64,000 nt of DNA from Agathobacter sp. (lineage in GTDB: Bacteria; Bacillota; Clostridia; Lachnospirales; Lachnospiraceae), in assembly GCA_017623935.1 (NCBI GenBank), contig JAGAOC010000034.1:20375-84374 (forward strand), in the 5' to 3' direction. Of the stretch, positions 27,029 through 35,676 are shown one piece after another. The position numbers and the translations under genes were made by a program. The notes beneath the pieces were generated by a model. That model was given only the letters and a program-made list of their open reading frames with translations, was not told where the DNA came from and made no database searches. Numbering within the stretch: the first letter of the stretch is position 1; every line of letters begins with the position of its first letter.

Positions 27029-27041
27029 TTTCTGTTCCTCC

Positions 27042-27782
27042 TTAATTCTGTGGCTTCTCAGCAGTTACATCTGCTTTTGGTTCTTCAACAGCTACTGCTT
27101 TTCCAGTACAGCTTGCAGACATACCACAATTTGCACAGTCTCCTGAAATACATCCGGATGGTTTAGCCAGTGGAGTTCCTCTGTTCTCCATCTTCTTACG
27201 GACAATGTTCATTCCTGCAACTAAGAATGCCAGTACAAGGAATGCTCCAGGAGCCATAATGAAAATAGTAATTGGTGTAAATCCGATATTTACAAGAACA
27301 GGCTGGTCAAAGATAGTTCCTGCTCCTAAGATCTCACGGATCAGACCGATAATGGTAAGACCACAGGTAAATCCAAGTCCCATACCAATACCATCAAAAA
27401 TAGAAGGAATTGGAGGATTCTTAGATGCATAGCTTTCTGCACGGCCTAAGATAATACAGTTAACAACGATAAGTGGAATATAAACACCTAACGCATTGGA
27501 CAAACTTTGCAGGTATGCTTTCATTAAGAATTCTACCACAGTTACTAAGGACGCTACGATTACGATGTATGCAGGCATACGAACTTTATCCGGGATCACT
27601 TTACGGAATAAAGAGATCAAAAGGTTTGAACAAATCAATACTACAGTAGTAGAAAGTCCCATTCCCAGTCCGTTAATTGCAGAAGATGTTACTGCAAGAG
27701 TCGGACACATACCCAGCATTAAGACAAAAGTAGGGTTCTCTTTAATGATACCGTTATATAAACGTTCTACGTTCTTGTTCAT
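27042..27782 (-). CDS. rnfE: Rnf complex subunit RnfE
   Basis: A 246-residue paralogue of RnfA with about six membrane helices and the matching motifs LGMCPTLAVTSSA and IVVNCIILGRAE. The C-terminal tail carries a cysteine-rich sequence (SGCISGDCANCGMSASC) and a charged end (VEEPKADVTAEKPQN); such a tail is not part of the membrane core and may bind metal. It overlaps the rnfG stop by one base. Confidence 0.93.
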   Translation of the reverse strand: MNKNVERLYNGIIKENPTFVLMLGMCPTLAVTSSAINGLGMGLSTTVVLICSNLLISLFRKVIPDKVRMPAYIVIVASLVTVVEFLMKAYLQSLSNALGVYIPLIVVNCIILGRAESYASKNPPIPSIFDGIGMGLGFTCGLTIIGLIREILGAGTIFDQPVLVNIGFTPITIFIMAPGAFLVLAFLVAGMNIVRKKMENRGTPLAKPSGCISGDCANCGMSASCTGKAVAVEEPKADVTAEKPQN

Positions 27783-28387
27783 TACTGAGCACCTCCTAAC
27801 GCATTGTTAAAATAGTAAATGGCAGCATTACATCCATTTGCCATAGCTTTGGAGGTAATGGTAGAACCGGAAATGGTCTCAATCTCGTTATCCGCTGCCG
27901 GAGTTGTTTTCACAACTACGAATTCTTCTACTTTCTTATTCTGGAACTGGCTATAGAAAGATTCATCTTTTGCTTTCATACCAAGACCAGGTGTCTCTGA
28001 AATATCAGTAATAGAATATCCATTTACGGTACCATCTGCTTTAATTCCAACAGAGAAAGTAATACTTCCCTGGCTTCCGTCTTTAGCTGTTACATTAATA
28101 ACATAACCTAAAATATTACCACTGGCATCTAATGCTTCTTCAACATCATCAATGGTATCACTGAATCCGCCCGCTGCCATTAATTCAGCAGCTTTATCAG
28201 CATCGAAATCTACTTCATTAAAGGAAGCTGCATCCTCAAATACTGCCTGAAAAGCTTCCTGCTTTGCTGCCAGATCTGCAGCATCGATTCGAGGCTTTGT
28301 GATTCCATACACCAGACCAAGGATCAGACCTAATACTAAGGTAAAAGCAGTTAAGACTAAAGCATCATGTATAATCTGTTTATTCAT
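27782..28387 (-). CDS. rnfG: Rnf complex subunit RnfG (flavinylated)
   Basis: A 201-residue FMN-binding subunit: one N-terminal membrane helix (about residues 8-30), then an extracytoplasmic FMN_bind domain. The flavinylation motif SGSTIT (173-178) places the covalent FMN on Thr176, a target for ApbE. The conserved TPGLGMKAK segment precedes it. It overlaps rnfD by 8 bp. Confidence 0.95.
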   Translation of the reverse strand: MNKQIIHDALVLTAFTLVLGLILGLVYGITKPRIDAADLAAKQEAFQAVFEDAASFNEVDFDADKAAELMAAGGFSDTIDDVEEALDASGNILGYVINVTAKDGSQGSITFSVGIKADGTVNGYSITDISETPGLGMKAKDESFYSQFQNKKVEEFVVVKTTPAADNEIETISGSTITSKAMANGCNAAIYYFNNALGGAQ

Positions 28388-29366
28388 GTTTCTTTGCCTC
28401 CTTTACTACTCCAAATGCTCTTGGCACTGTTGCTTTTTCAATGATCGGTACAAGGATGTTGCTTAAGATGATGGCAAAAGAAACACCTTCTGCATTGGCA
28501 CCGAAGCAACGGAATAATCCGGTCAGAACACCACAACAGATACCAAAGACGATCTGTCCTGCCGGTGTGATAGGGCTGGTAACATAATCAGTAGCCATAA
28601 AGAAGGCTCCTAACATAAGTCCACCACCACAAAGCTGTGCTACCAGATAATTGGAATCAAATCCACCAGCACTGAAAAATCCACCTTCGCTGAAGATCAT
28701 CATAAATACTGCAAAACTTACAATATAAGATCCTGGGATTCTTAAATTGATAACACCAGCCAGGATCAGGATGATGGCACCAATGATAATTGCAACTGCA
28801 GAAGTCTCTCCGATTGTTCCTGCTGTATTACCGATCAGCATATCAAAGGAATTCACTCCGTCCATTAATGCTACGCCTTCTGTTGCAGCATTATTCTTCA
28901 TAAGTGCAAGAGGAGTTGCTCCTGAATAAGTATCGCAGGCAAAATTGGTCATGTCTGCAGCAAAAGCAATAAGCAGGAAACATCTTGCGCCTAAAGCTGG
29001 GTTCATAAAGTTCTGTCCCAGACCACCAAATAACATCTTAACGATGATAATTGCAAAAACACCACCGATCACTGCTTCCCAGATTGGAAGAGAAACCGGA
29101 AGGTTCAGTGCTAACAGTAAACCGGTTACTACTGCACTAAGATCACCGATCGTATTCTTTTTATGTACGATCTTATTAAAAATCCATTCAGAAACCACGC
29201 AGGTTCCAACTGTAACAAGTATTAATAATAATGCTCTAAGGCCAAAATTATAGATTCCAAAGAAACTTGCAGGAAGCAGTGCTATGATAACCCATAACAT
29301 GATCTTGCTTGTGGAATCTTTGGCACGTACGTGTGGTGATGACGATACTTTATATAAATCACTCAC
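28380..29366 (-). CDS. rnfD: Rnf complex subunit RnfD (flavinylated)
   Basis: A 328-residue NqrB/RnfD membrane subunit with about nine or ten helices. The flavinylation motif SGATPLA places FMN on Thr151, and GGLGQNFMNPALGARCFLL and MATDYVTSPITPAGQ are conserved family segments. It lies downstream of rnfC with an 18-bp gap. Works with RnfG in moving electrons across the membrane. Confidence 0.96.
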   Translation of the reverse strand: MSDLYKVSSSPHVRAKDSTSKIMLWVIIALLPASFFGIYNFGLRALLLILVTVGTCVVSEWIFNKIVHKKNTIGDLSAVVTGLLLALNLPVSLPIWEAVIGGVFAIIIVKMLFGGLGQNFMNPALGARCFLLIAFAADMTNFACDTYSGATPLALMKNNAATEGVALMDGVNSFDMLIGNTAGTIGETSAVAIIIGAIILILAGVINLRIPGSYIVSFAVFMMIFSEGGFFSAGGFDSNYLVAQLCGGGLMLGAFFMATDYVTSPITPAGQIVFGICCGVLTGLFRCFGANAEGVSFAIILSNILVPIIEKATVPRAFGVVKEAKKHE

Positions 29367-29384
29367 TTTAATCCACCTCTTTCT

Positions 29385-30704
29385 CTATTTCTTTCTTTTC
29401 TCTGCCAGTGTCAGTTTCTTCATAGTCTTAACAGACTGTGCAACTGGTCTTCTGGAAGGACATACATAAGTACAGCTTCCACATTCAATACATTCCAATC
29501 CATGCCACTTCTCGAACTCTTCCATCAGTCCTAAGTTGCCGAATTTAGCAAGACGGGATGGAATCAGCTGCTCTGGACAAGCTTCTACACAACGTCCACA
29601 GTTGATACATGCAATTGGTTCAAAGGCAGATGCCTCATCCTTAGAAAGACATAACAGAGAGGATGTGGTCTTTGTAGTAGGAATATCCAAAGAGAAAATA
29701 GAAAATCCCATCATTGGACCACCAGAAACCAGTTTCTCTGGTTCTCCCTTTAATCCGCCGGCTGCTTCCACCAATTCCGCATAACTGGTTCCCATACTAT
29801 AAAGGAAGTTAGAAGGATTGGTGATGCCTTCACCTGTAATAGTTGCTACACGCTTCATAACAGGGATTCCATTCTTAACTGCCTGGTAGACAGCGATCAT
29901 GGTCTCTACGTTATCTACGATACATCCTGCATCTGCCGGAAGCATCTTAGAATTGATCGCTCTTCCTGTTACTGCAAAGATCAACTGACGCTCACCACCC
30001 TGAGGGTATTTGGTCATCAGTTCACAAACTTCCATACGTGGCTCATCTTTTACTAACTCTTTCATCTTAGCAATTGCTTCTGGTTTATTGTTCTCAATAC
30101 CAAAAACACCTTTTGCATTTGGGAAAAGCTGTAAGATGATCTTCATACCAGCCACAAGTTCATCCGGATTCTCAACCATTCTTCTGTAATCGGCTGTTAA
30201 ATACGGCTCACATTCTGCACAGTTTGCAATAATGTATTCAATCTTGTCTGGTTCCTTTGGAGAAAGTTTAACATGGGTAGGGAATCCTGCTCCACCCATA
30301 CCAACAACTCCGGCTTCCTTTACTCGGTTAATGATGTCTTCTTTACTTAAAGAAGCTACATCTTCTACCGCCTGATAGGAAACCTCATTAAACTGTCCAT
30401 CATTTTCAATTACGATGGAATTCACCATATCACCTACTGCAACTCTTCGTTTCTCGATTGCTTTGACGGTACCTGATACGGATGAATAAATTGGCGAAGA
30501 TACAAAGCCACCTGCTTCTGCGATCTTCTGCCCTTTCAAAACGCTATCGCCTACAGCGACGATCGGTGTAGCTGGTGCTCCAATATGCTGTGACATTGGA
30601 TAGACCATCTCACCTTTGGGCAAAACTTCTGTAATCGGCGAATCCATTGCAAGTTCTTTTCCTTCAAATGGATGAACGCCACCTTTAAATGTTTTTAAAC
30701 CCAT
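29385..30704 (-). CDS. rnfC: Rnf complex subunit RnfC
   Basis: A 439-residue subunit that reduces NAD+ with FMN and iron-sulfur clusters. N-terminal barrel-type domain, the NADH/FMN-binding segment VGMGGAGFPTHVKL and IANCAECEPYLTADYRRM, and C-terminal ferredoxin clusters CINCGRCVEACPEQLIP and CIECGSCTYVCPSRRP. First gene of rnfCDGEAB. The ion pumped (Na+ or H+) cannot be told from sequence alone. Confidence 0.97.
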   Translation of the reverse strand: MGLKTFKGGVHPFEGKELAMDSPITEVLPKGEMVYPMSQHIGAPATPIVAVGDSVLKGQKIAEAGGFVSSPIYSSVSGTVKAIEKRRVAVGDMVNSIVIENDGQFNEVSYQAVEDVASLSKEDIINRVKEAGVVGMGGAGFPTHVKLSPKEPDKIEYIIANCAECEPYLTADYRRMVENPDELVAGMKIILQLFPNAKGVFGIENNKPEAIAKMKELVKDEPRMEVCELMTKYPQGGERQLIFAVTGRAINSKMLPADAGCIVDNVETMIAVYQAVKNGIPVMKRVATITGEGITNPSNFLYSMGTSYAELVEAAGGLKGEPEKLVSGGPMMGFSIFSLDIPTTKTTSSLLCLSKDEASAFEPIACINCGRCVEACPEQLIPSRLAKFGNLGLMEEFEKWHGLECIECGSCTYVCPSRRPVAQSVKTMKKLTLAEKRKK

Positions 30705-30771
30705 TTTCTGTGCCCCACTTTCTTTATAATTTGCATAAAAAAATCAAATTTTTTCTAATCTTTATGTTCAT

Positions 30772-30800
30772 ATTATACCACTTTCTGACATAAGTGGAAT
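30772..30800 (-). promoter_or_regulatory. Probable rnf operon promoter with inverted repeat
   Basis: The minus strand shows a perfect -10 TATAAT (30772-30777). The -35 position at a 17-bp spacer (30795-30800) reads ATTCCA, weak. The spacer holds an inverted repeat (CCACTT at 30778-30783, AAGTGG at 30792-30797), a possible regulator site. A candidate -10 for the divergent gene is at 30837-30842. Confidence 0.5.
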
Positions 30801-30883
30801 AATTATTTTGTACTTTTTTCAATAATTATTTTGTGGTATGATGGAAACAGAGCAAAATTTTTACATTTTCAGGGGGATAAACA

Positions 30884-32017
30884 ATGATTCATGAATGTAA
30901 AGAGGAAATTTATTTTACAGGAGACAACCTTTCCGACACACTGTTTGATGAATCTGCCGTTTTTTTCGACATTGAAACTACAGGATTTTCTCCTGTTCAC
31001 TCTCAGATTTATCTGATCGGCTGTGCTTACCGGAAAGACAACCAGATCTGTGCAGAACAGTTCTTTGCGGAAAGCAAGGAGGAAGAGCCTTTGATCTTAG
31101 CCAGCTTCTTAGAATTACTATCTGGATTTAAGACCTTGATCTCCTTTAATGGAATTGGCTTTGATATTCCTTTCTTAAAGGCAAAATGCGAGATCCATAA
31201 ACAAGCGGATCCTTTTTCTGATATGAACTGTATCGATATCTTTAAAGCAGTTTCTACCGTCAAGTTCTTACTGAAACTGGAAAATTACAAACAAAAGACC
31301 ATTGAGGCATTTCTTGGCCTAAAACGAGAAGACCAATATTCCGGTGGAGAACTGATCAACGTATACGACCGATACACAAAAGATCCTAATAAAGAAGATC
31401 TTCGCCTGCTCCTTCTTCATAATTATGAAGATATTATGGGGATGCCGGCTCTTCTACCAATCTTAAGCTATGTGGAGCTTTTTAAAGAGAATTACTCCGT
31501 TGAAGAAGCCAAGATCTGCGATTATCAGGGCTATGACGGCGTTACCCAGAAAGAACTCCTGATCTCCTTGAAGAATCACTATCCGGTTCCAAAACGTGTA
31601 TCATATCAATATAAGGACTATTATCTGATCGCTAATGATTACAAGACAAGTATTCGTATTCCTATTTATGAAGGCGAACTGAAATACTTCTATTCAGATT
31701 ATAAGAATTATTATTATCTTCCGGAAGAAGATATTGCCCTTCACAAAAGTGTTGCTTCTTATGTGGATAAAGGCTACCGGGAAAATGCCCGACCAGCTAA
31801 TTGCTATAATCGGAAAACCGGGCAATTTCTTCCTCAGTCCGAAGAGATCATGAATCCGATCTTCCATAAGGAATATAAAGATCCTATGAGTTATTTTGAA
31901 CTAACGGAGGATTTCTGTCAGTCCGATGTAATGTTGACCCGTTATGTTAACCACATTTTAAAATTAATGATGGCGCCAAAAAAATCAAAATCTACAAATA
32001 AAAGGGTTCGCAAATAG
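30884..32017 (+). CDS. YprB-like RNase H-fold nuclease
   Basis: A 377-residue protein with a DEDD-type exonuclease (RNase H-like) domain. Visible motifs are FFDIETTGFSP (first acidic pair), SFNGIGFDIPFL (second), and YEDIMGMPALLP near residue 190. This matches the ribonuclease H-like YprB family; nucleic acid substrate unknown. The remaining C-terminal part is rich in Tyr, Asp and Lys. Preceded by GGGGG at 8 bases and divergent from rnfC. Confidence 0.8.
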   Translation: MIHECKEEIYFTGDNLSDTLFDESAVFFDIETTGFSPVHSQIYLIGCAYRKDNQICAEQFFAESKEEEPLILASFLELLSGFKTLISFNGIGFDIPFLKAKCEIHKQADPFSDMNCIDIFKAVSTVKFLLKLENYKQKTIEAFLGLKREDQYSGGELINVYDRYTKDPNKEDLRLLLLHNYEDIMGMPALLPILSYVELFKENYSVEEAKICDYQGYDGVTQKELLISLKNHYPVPKRVSYQYKDYYLIANDYKTSIRIPIYEGELKYFYSDYKNYYYLPEEDIALHKSVASYVDKGYRENARPANCYNRKTGQFLPQSEEIMNPIFHKEYKDPMSYFELTEDFCQSDVMLTRYVNHILKLMMAPKKSKSTNKRVRK

Positions 32018-32032
32018 CTGCGAACCCTTAAT
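32001..32032. terminator. Bidirectional terminator, nuclease gene / cheR
   Basis: An 11-bp perfect stem (AAGGGTTCGCA with TGCGAACCCTT, 32002-32012 and 32019-32029, 6-base loop). On the minus strand it runs into TTTTATTTG, serving cheR. On the plus strand it overlaps the nuclease gene stop codon (32015-32017) and has only a modest T-run. Confidence 0.75.
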
Positions 32033-32058
32033 CTTATGTATTGAACCATAAATTTATT

Positions 32059-32835
32059 CTATTTCTCTTTTGTAAAATAGAAAGAACTCATTCTTTCGAA
32101 TCCAATTTCTTTGTAATTGGTGATCTGCTCTGTACTTCCGATAAATAATACTCCATGATTCTTCAAAGAATTATAGAAATTCTTATAGATCATATCCTTT
32201 GCTTCATCGGTGAAATAGATTACTACATTACGGCAGAGGATCAGATCAAAATCCTTTGGATATGGATCTTTTAACAGGTTGTGTTCTTTGAATGTGACAC
32301 AACGTTTGATCTCATCTGCGATCTTATAGGAATTACCAACCTTAGTAAAATATTTCTGTTTCAGATCATTTGGTACTCCGGCAATACTCTTCTCATTGTA
32401 AAGACCTACCTGAGCATGCTCAATTACTTTCTTATCAATATCTGTTGCCAGGATCTTAATATTGGATAATGGAATATGTTTGGAAAATGCCATTGCTAAA
32501 GAATATGGTTCATCCCCTGTTGAACACGCAGCACTCCAGATCTTAACATTTCTTCCCTGGTCTTTGATGATCTTCGGAATTACAGTCTCATCCATTAACT
32601 TCCACTGATCGGTATTCCGATAAAATTCTGATACATTAATCGTAAGGAAATTTACAAATTTTTCAAACAGATTGCTATCGGAACGAATCAGCTTCACATA
32701 TTCATCATATGTATTGCATTTATTCTTGACAACCAGTGTATCAATACGTCGACGCATCTGCTTCTCTTTGTAAAAATTCAAGTCAATCCCTGTCATGCGA
32801 AGTACATCTGTTTTAAATCTATCGTAATGTTCCAT
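32059..32835 (-). CDS. cheR: CheR protein-glutamate methyltransferase
   Basis: A 258-residue CheR: transfers methyl groups from SAM to glutamates in chemoreceptors. The N-terminal helical domain (IDTLVVKNKCNTYDEYVKLI) precedes the SAM domain with VSEFYRN, IWSAACSTGDEPYSLAM and LCRNVVIYF. The ATG has GGAGG 5 bases upstream. No other chemotaxis gene is nearby, so the gene stands alone. Confidence 0.94.
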   Translation of the reverse strand: MEHYDRFKTDVLRMTGIDLNFYKEKQMRRRIDTLVVKNKCNTYDEYVKLIRSDSNLFEKFVNFLTINVSEFYRNTDQWKLMDETVIPKIIKDQGRNVKIWSAACSTGDEPYSLAMAFSKHIPLSNIKILATDIDKKVIEHAQVGLYNEKSIAGVPNDLKQKYFTKVGNSYKIADEIKRCVTFKEHNLLKDPYPKDFDLILCRNVVIYFTDEAKDMIYKNFYNSLKNHGVLFIGSTEQITNYKEIGFERMSSFYFTKEK

Positions 32836-32895
32836 TACAACCTCCGTCTACATTATCATTTTCATGGGGAATTCCAAAAAATCCCCTTAATAAGG

Positions 32896-32928
32896 AAAAA
32901 AGAGCTGCCGCGAAACTACGACAGCTCT
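32896..32928 (-). terminator. Terminator of the ispH-rpsA operon
   Basis: Minus-strand stem AGAGCTGTCG with CGGCAGCTCT followed by a run of six T, 13 bp past the rpsA stop. Confidence 0.88.
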
Positions 32929-32941
32929 GCATTTCTTACTC

Positions 32942-34048
32942 TTACTCTTCTGTTTCTGTTGCAACTTCTTCAGCTGCTTCTTCCACATCTTCTTCTGGAG
33001 CTAATAATGCTTTCATGCTTAAGCTGATTTTCTTATCATCTTCATTGAAATCAACGATCTTTGCTTCTACTTCCTGTCCAACTTTTAATACATCAGCTGG
33101 TTTCTCAACATGATCTTTAGAGATCTGAGATACGTGAAGTAATGCATCTACTCCTGGTGCTAATTCTACGAATGCACCAAAATCTGTCATACGTGCAACT
33201 TTACCAGTTACAACGTTGCCGATTGCGAATTTCTCAGCAGCACCATTCCATGGATTCTCTTCTGGGAATTTCATGCTTAAAGCGATCTTTGTCTCGTTGA
33301 TGCTCTTGATAAATACTTTAACTGTCTGTCCAACTGTAAATACTTTCTTTGGATTCTCAACTCTTCCCCAAGACATCTCAGAGATGTGAAGAAGTCCATC
33401 TACTCCGCCTAAATCGATGAATGCACCGAAATCTGTTACATTCTTAACAGTTCCTTCGATCACATCACCTTCAGCGATCTTAGCAAACAGTTCTTTCTGC
33501 TGTTCTGCTTTCTTAGCAACTAATAAAGTCTTTCTGTTACCAATGATTCTTCTTCTTCTTGGATCAAACTCGCTGATAACAAATTCGATCTCCTGGTCTT
33601 TGAATTTAGCTAAATCTTTCTCGTAAGTATCTGATACAAGGCTTGCAGGAATAAAGATTCTTGTCTCGTCTACGATCACGCAGACACCACCGTCTAATAC
33701 CTGTGCAACCTTAGCAGTTAAAACTTCCTTATTCTCGAAAGCTTCTTCTAATCTCTTGCTGCCTTTCTCTGCTGCAAGACGTTTGTAAGAAAGAACAACC
33801 TGTCCTTCTCCGTCGTTTACTTTAACAACCTTAGCTTCTAAAGTATCTCCGACTTTCACCATGGTAGTCAGGTCAACATTTGGTTCATTTGTATATTCAT
33901 TACGTGTAATGATTCCGTCTGATTTATATCCGATATTCAGTACGATTTCTTCTGGCTTCACATCAATAACGGTACCTTCTACCACTTCTCCATTTCTAAT
34001 TGTTTTTAAAGATTCTTCCAACATCTGTTCAAAGCTCATTTCTGACAT
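32942..34048 (-). CDS. rpsA: S1-domain RNA-binding protein (ribosomal protein S1-like)
   Basis: A 368-residue protein with four S1 domains, starting near residues 19 (GEVVEGTVIDVKPEE), 107 (KEVLTAKVAQ), 192 (GDVIEGTVKNVTDFGAFIDL) and 277 (GNVVTGKVARMTDFGAFVEL), then an acidic C-terminal tail. S1 proteins bind mRNA and assist initiation. The start is the ATG at 34048: GAGGAGG lies 9 bases upstream, whereas the frame from 34066 begins with a TTG inside that site. It overlaps the ispH end by 20 bp. In several Clostridia these two are fused. Confidence 0.9.
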   Translation of the reverse strand: MSEMSFEQMLEESLKTIRNGEVVEGTVIDVKPEEIVLNIGYKSDGIITRNEYTNEPNVDLTTMVKVGDTLEAKVVKVNDGEGQVVLSYKRLAAEKGSKRLEEAFENKEVLTAKVAQVLDGGVCVIVDETRIFIPASLVSDTYEKDLAKFKDQEIEFVISEFDPRRRRIIGNRKTLLVAKKAEQQKELFAKIAEGDVIEGTVKNVTDFGAFIDLGGVDGLLHISEMSWGRVENPKKVFTVGQTVKVFIKSINETKIALSMKFPEENPWNGAAEKFAIGNVVTGKVARMTDFGAFVELAPGVDALLHVSQISKDHVEKPADVLKVGQEVEAKIVDFNEDDKKISLSMKALLAPEEDVEEAAEEVATETEE

Positions 34049-34883
34049 TCTTTGAAACCTCCTCAATAATATTGTTTGGGGTCGAAGCCCCTGCGGTAAT
34101 ACCTACGTTATTGACGGATTCAAGCTGACTGTAGTCCATGTCATTGCTCGTTTGTATATAGTAAGTATTTTCACATTCAGATTTACATATTTCAAATAAC
34201 TTCTGTGTATTGGAACTGTGCTTGTCACCAATGACAATCATAGCATCCGATTCCTTTGCAATCTTTCGTGCTTCGGTCTGCCGTTCTTCAGTTGCATTAC
34301 ATATGGTATTTAAAACACTTATATCATAACCTTTTTTTGTGATAATTTCAACTAATTCTTGAAATTTCTTGTAGTTAAATGTCGTTTGAGACACAATACA
34401 AAGTGGTTTTTCGCTTTTCACTTTAAAATCTAAGGCTTCTTCTACAGAATTGATCACAGAAACATCATCCCCTTCTACCCAGCCTTTAATTCCTTCTACT
34501 TCCGGATGGGTGGAATTTCCAATGATCAGGATGGATTTTCCAGCCTTAGAATGTTCTTCTACCAATTTATGGATCTTTTTTACAAAAGGACAGGTAGCAT
34601 CTGCGATCCGAAATCCTGCGGCTTCGATGGCTTCATATTCAGCCCTGCTAATACCGTGAGAACGAATGATGACAGTTCCCTTCGGAAGATCTTTTAATTC
34701 TTCCAGATCAGAGATGACTTTTACGCCTTTGGAAGCAAAGTCTTTGACCACTTCATCATTATGGATGATGGGACCATAGGTATAGATCGGTTCCTGCTGT
34801 TTGTCGATCTCTTCATAGACCAGATTCACAGCTCTTTTTACCCCAAAACAAAATCCTGCACTTTTTGCCAATGTTACGTTCAT
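34029..34883 (-). CDS. ispH: 4-hydroxy-3-methylbut-2-enyl diphosphate reductase IspH
   Basis: Last enzyme of the MEP isoprenoid pathway, a [4Fe-4S] reductase yielding IPP and DMAPP. The three cluster cysteines are in AKSAGFCFGVKRAVN, DATCPFVKKIH and LNTICNATEERQ. The C-terminus GITAGASTP is conserved. Start at the ATG at 34883 (284 residues) because GAGGAAG precedes it; an upstream TTG (34898) overlaps that site. Lies between cmk and the S1 gene. Confidence 0.97.
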   Translation of the reverse strand: MNVTLAKSAGFCFGVKRAVNLVYEEIDKQQEPIYTYGPIIHNDEVVKDFASKGVKVISDLEELKDLPKGTVIIRSHGISRAEYEAIEAAGFRIADATCPFVKKIHKLVEEHSKAGKSILIIGNSTHPEVEGIKGWVEGDDVSVINSVEEALDFKVKSEKPLCIVSQTTFNYKKFQELVEIITKKGYDISVLNTICNATEERQTEARKIAKESDAMIVIGDKHSSNTQKLFEICKSECENTYYIQTSNDMDYSQLESVNNVGITAGASTPNNIIEEVSKNVRNEL

Positions 34884-34932
34884 ATTCTTCTTCCTCAATT
34901 CCTCAGATTGTTATCTACCGCTTGTGGTTTAT

Positions 34933-35601
34933 TTATTTCCCAGCTTCGCGAATGATCTCTTTCATGCGTTCTACCACGCCATTGATATCCAGATCAGAAG
35001 AATCCAAAAGAACCGCATCCTCAGCCTGCTTCAATGGGGAAACTTCACGGTTCATATCCCGATGATCACGGTCAATGATGTCTTTCTCTATCTCATTGAT
35101 ATCACATTCTACACCCTTGGCGGTCAGCTCGTCATAACGTCTTTTTGCACGAACGGCAGAACTGGCTGTTAAATAGATCTTTACATTAGCATTTGGAAGG
35201 ACTACGGTTCCGATATCTCTTCCATCCATGATCACATCCTGTTTTTCAGCTAACTTTCTCTGTAATTCTACTAATTTTGTCCGAACAACCGGATAAATAC
35301 TGGTGGCAGACGCCATATTTCCTACTTCTTCGTTACGAATTACGCCATTTACATTTTCACCATTTAAAAGTACCTGCTGTTCTCCATTGACGTAAGCAAT
35401 AGAAATGTCTACATTCTCACAGGCTTTGGCAATGGCAGCTTCATCATCAGAAGCGATCCCATTGGAAAGGAAGTAGTATGCAAAAGCACGATACATAGCT
35501 CCCGTATCTACATACACATATCCTAAATCTGCCGCAAGTTTTTTCGCAATAGTGCTTTTTCCAGCACCAGCTGGTCCATCGATCGCAATGTTATTTTTCA
35601 T
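34933..35601 (-). CDS. cmk: Cytidylate kinase
   Basis: A 222-residue kinase for CMP/dCMP. P-loop GPAGAGKST near the N-terminus, then VDTGAMYRA, the segment VIMDGRDIGTVVLP, and RRYDELTAKG, all typical of Cmk. The order baiN-cmk-ispH-rpsA is common in Firmicutes. It follows the flavoprotein gene by 75 bp. Confidence 0.97.
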   Translation of the reverse strand: MKNNIAIDGPAGAGKSTIAKKLAADLGYVYVDTGAMYRAFAYYFLSNGIASDDEAAIAKACENVDISIAYVNGEQQVLLNGENVNGVIRNEEVGNMASATSIYPVVRTKLVELQRKLAEKQDVIMDGRDIGTVVLPNANVKIYLTASSAVRAKRRYDELTAKGVECDINEIEKDIIDRDHRDMNREVSPLKQAEDAVLLDSSDLDINGVVERMKEIIREAGK

Positions 35602-35676
35602 TTTATGTTCCTCCGTTATGTTATATTCCGTTATCTCTTACTTCGTATGCCATGCTTCGTTCTTCAGGACGATCCT

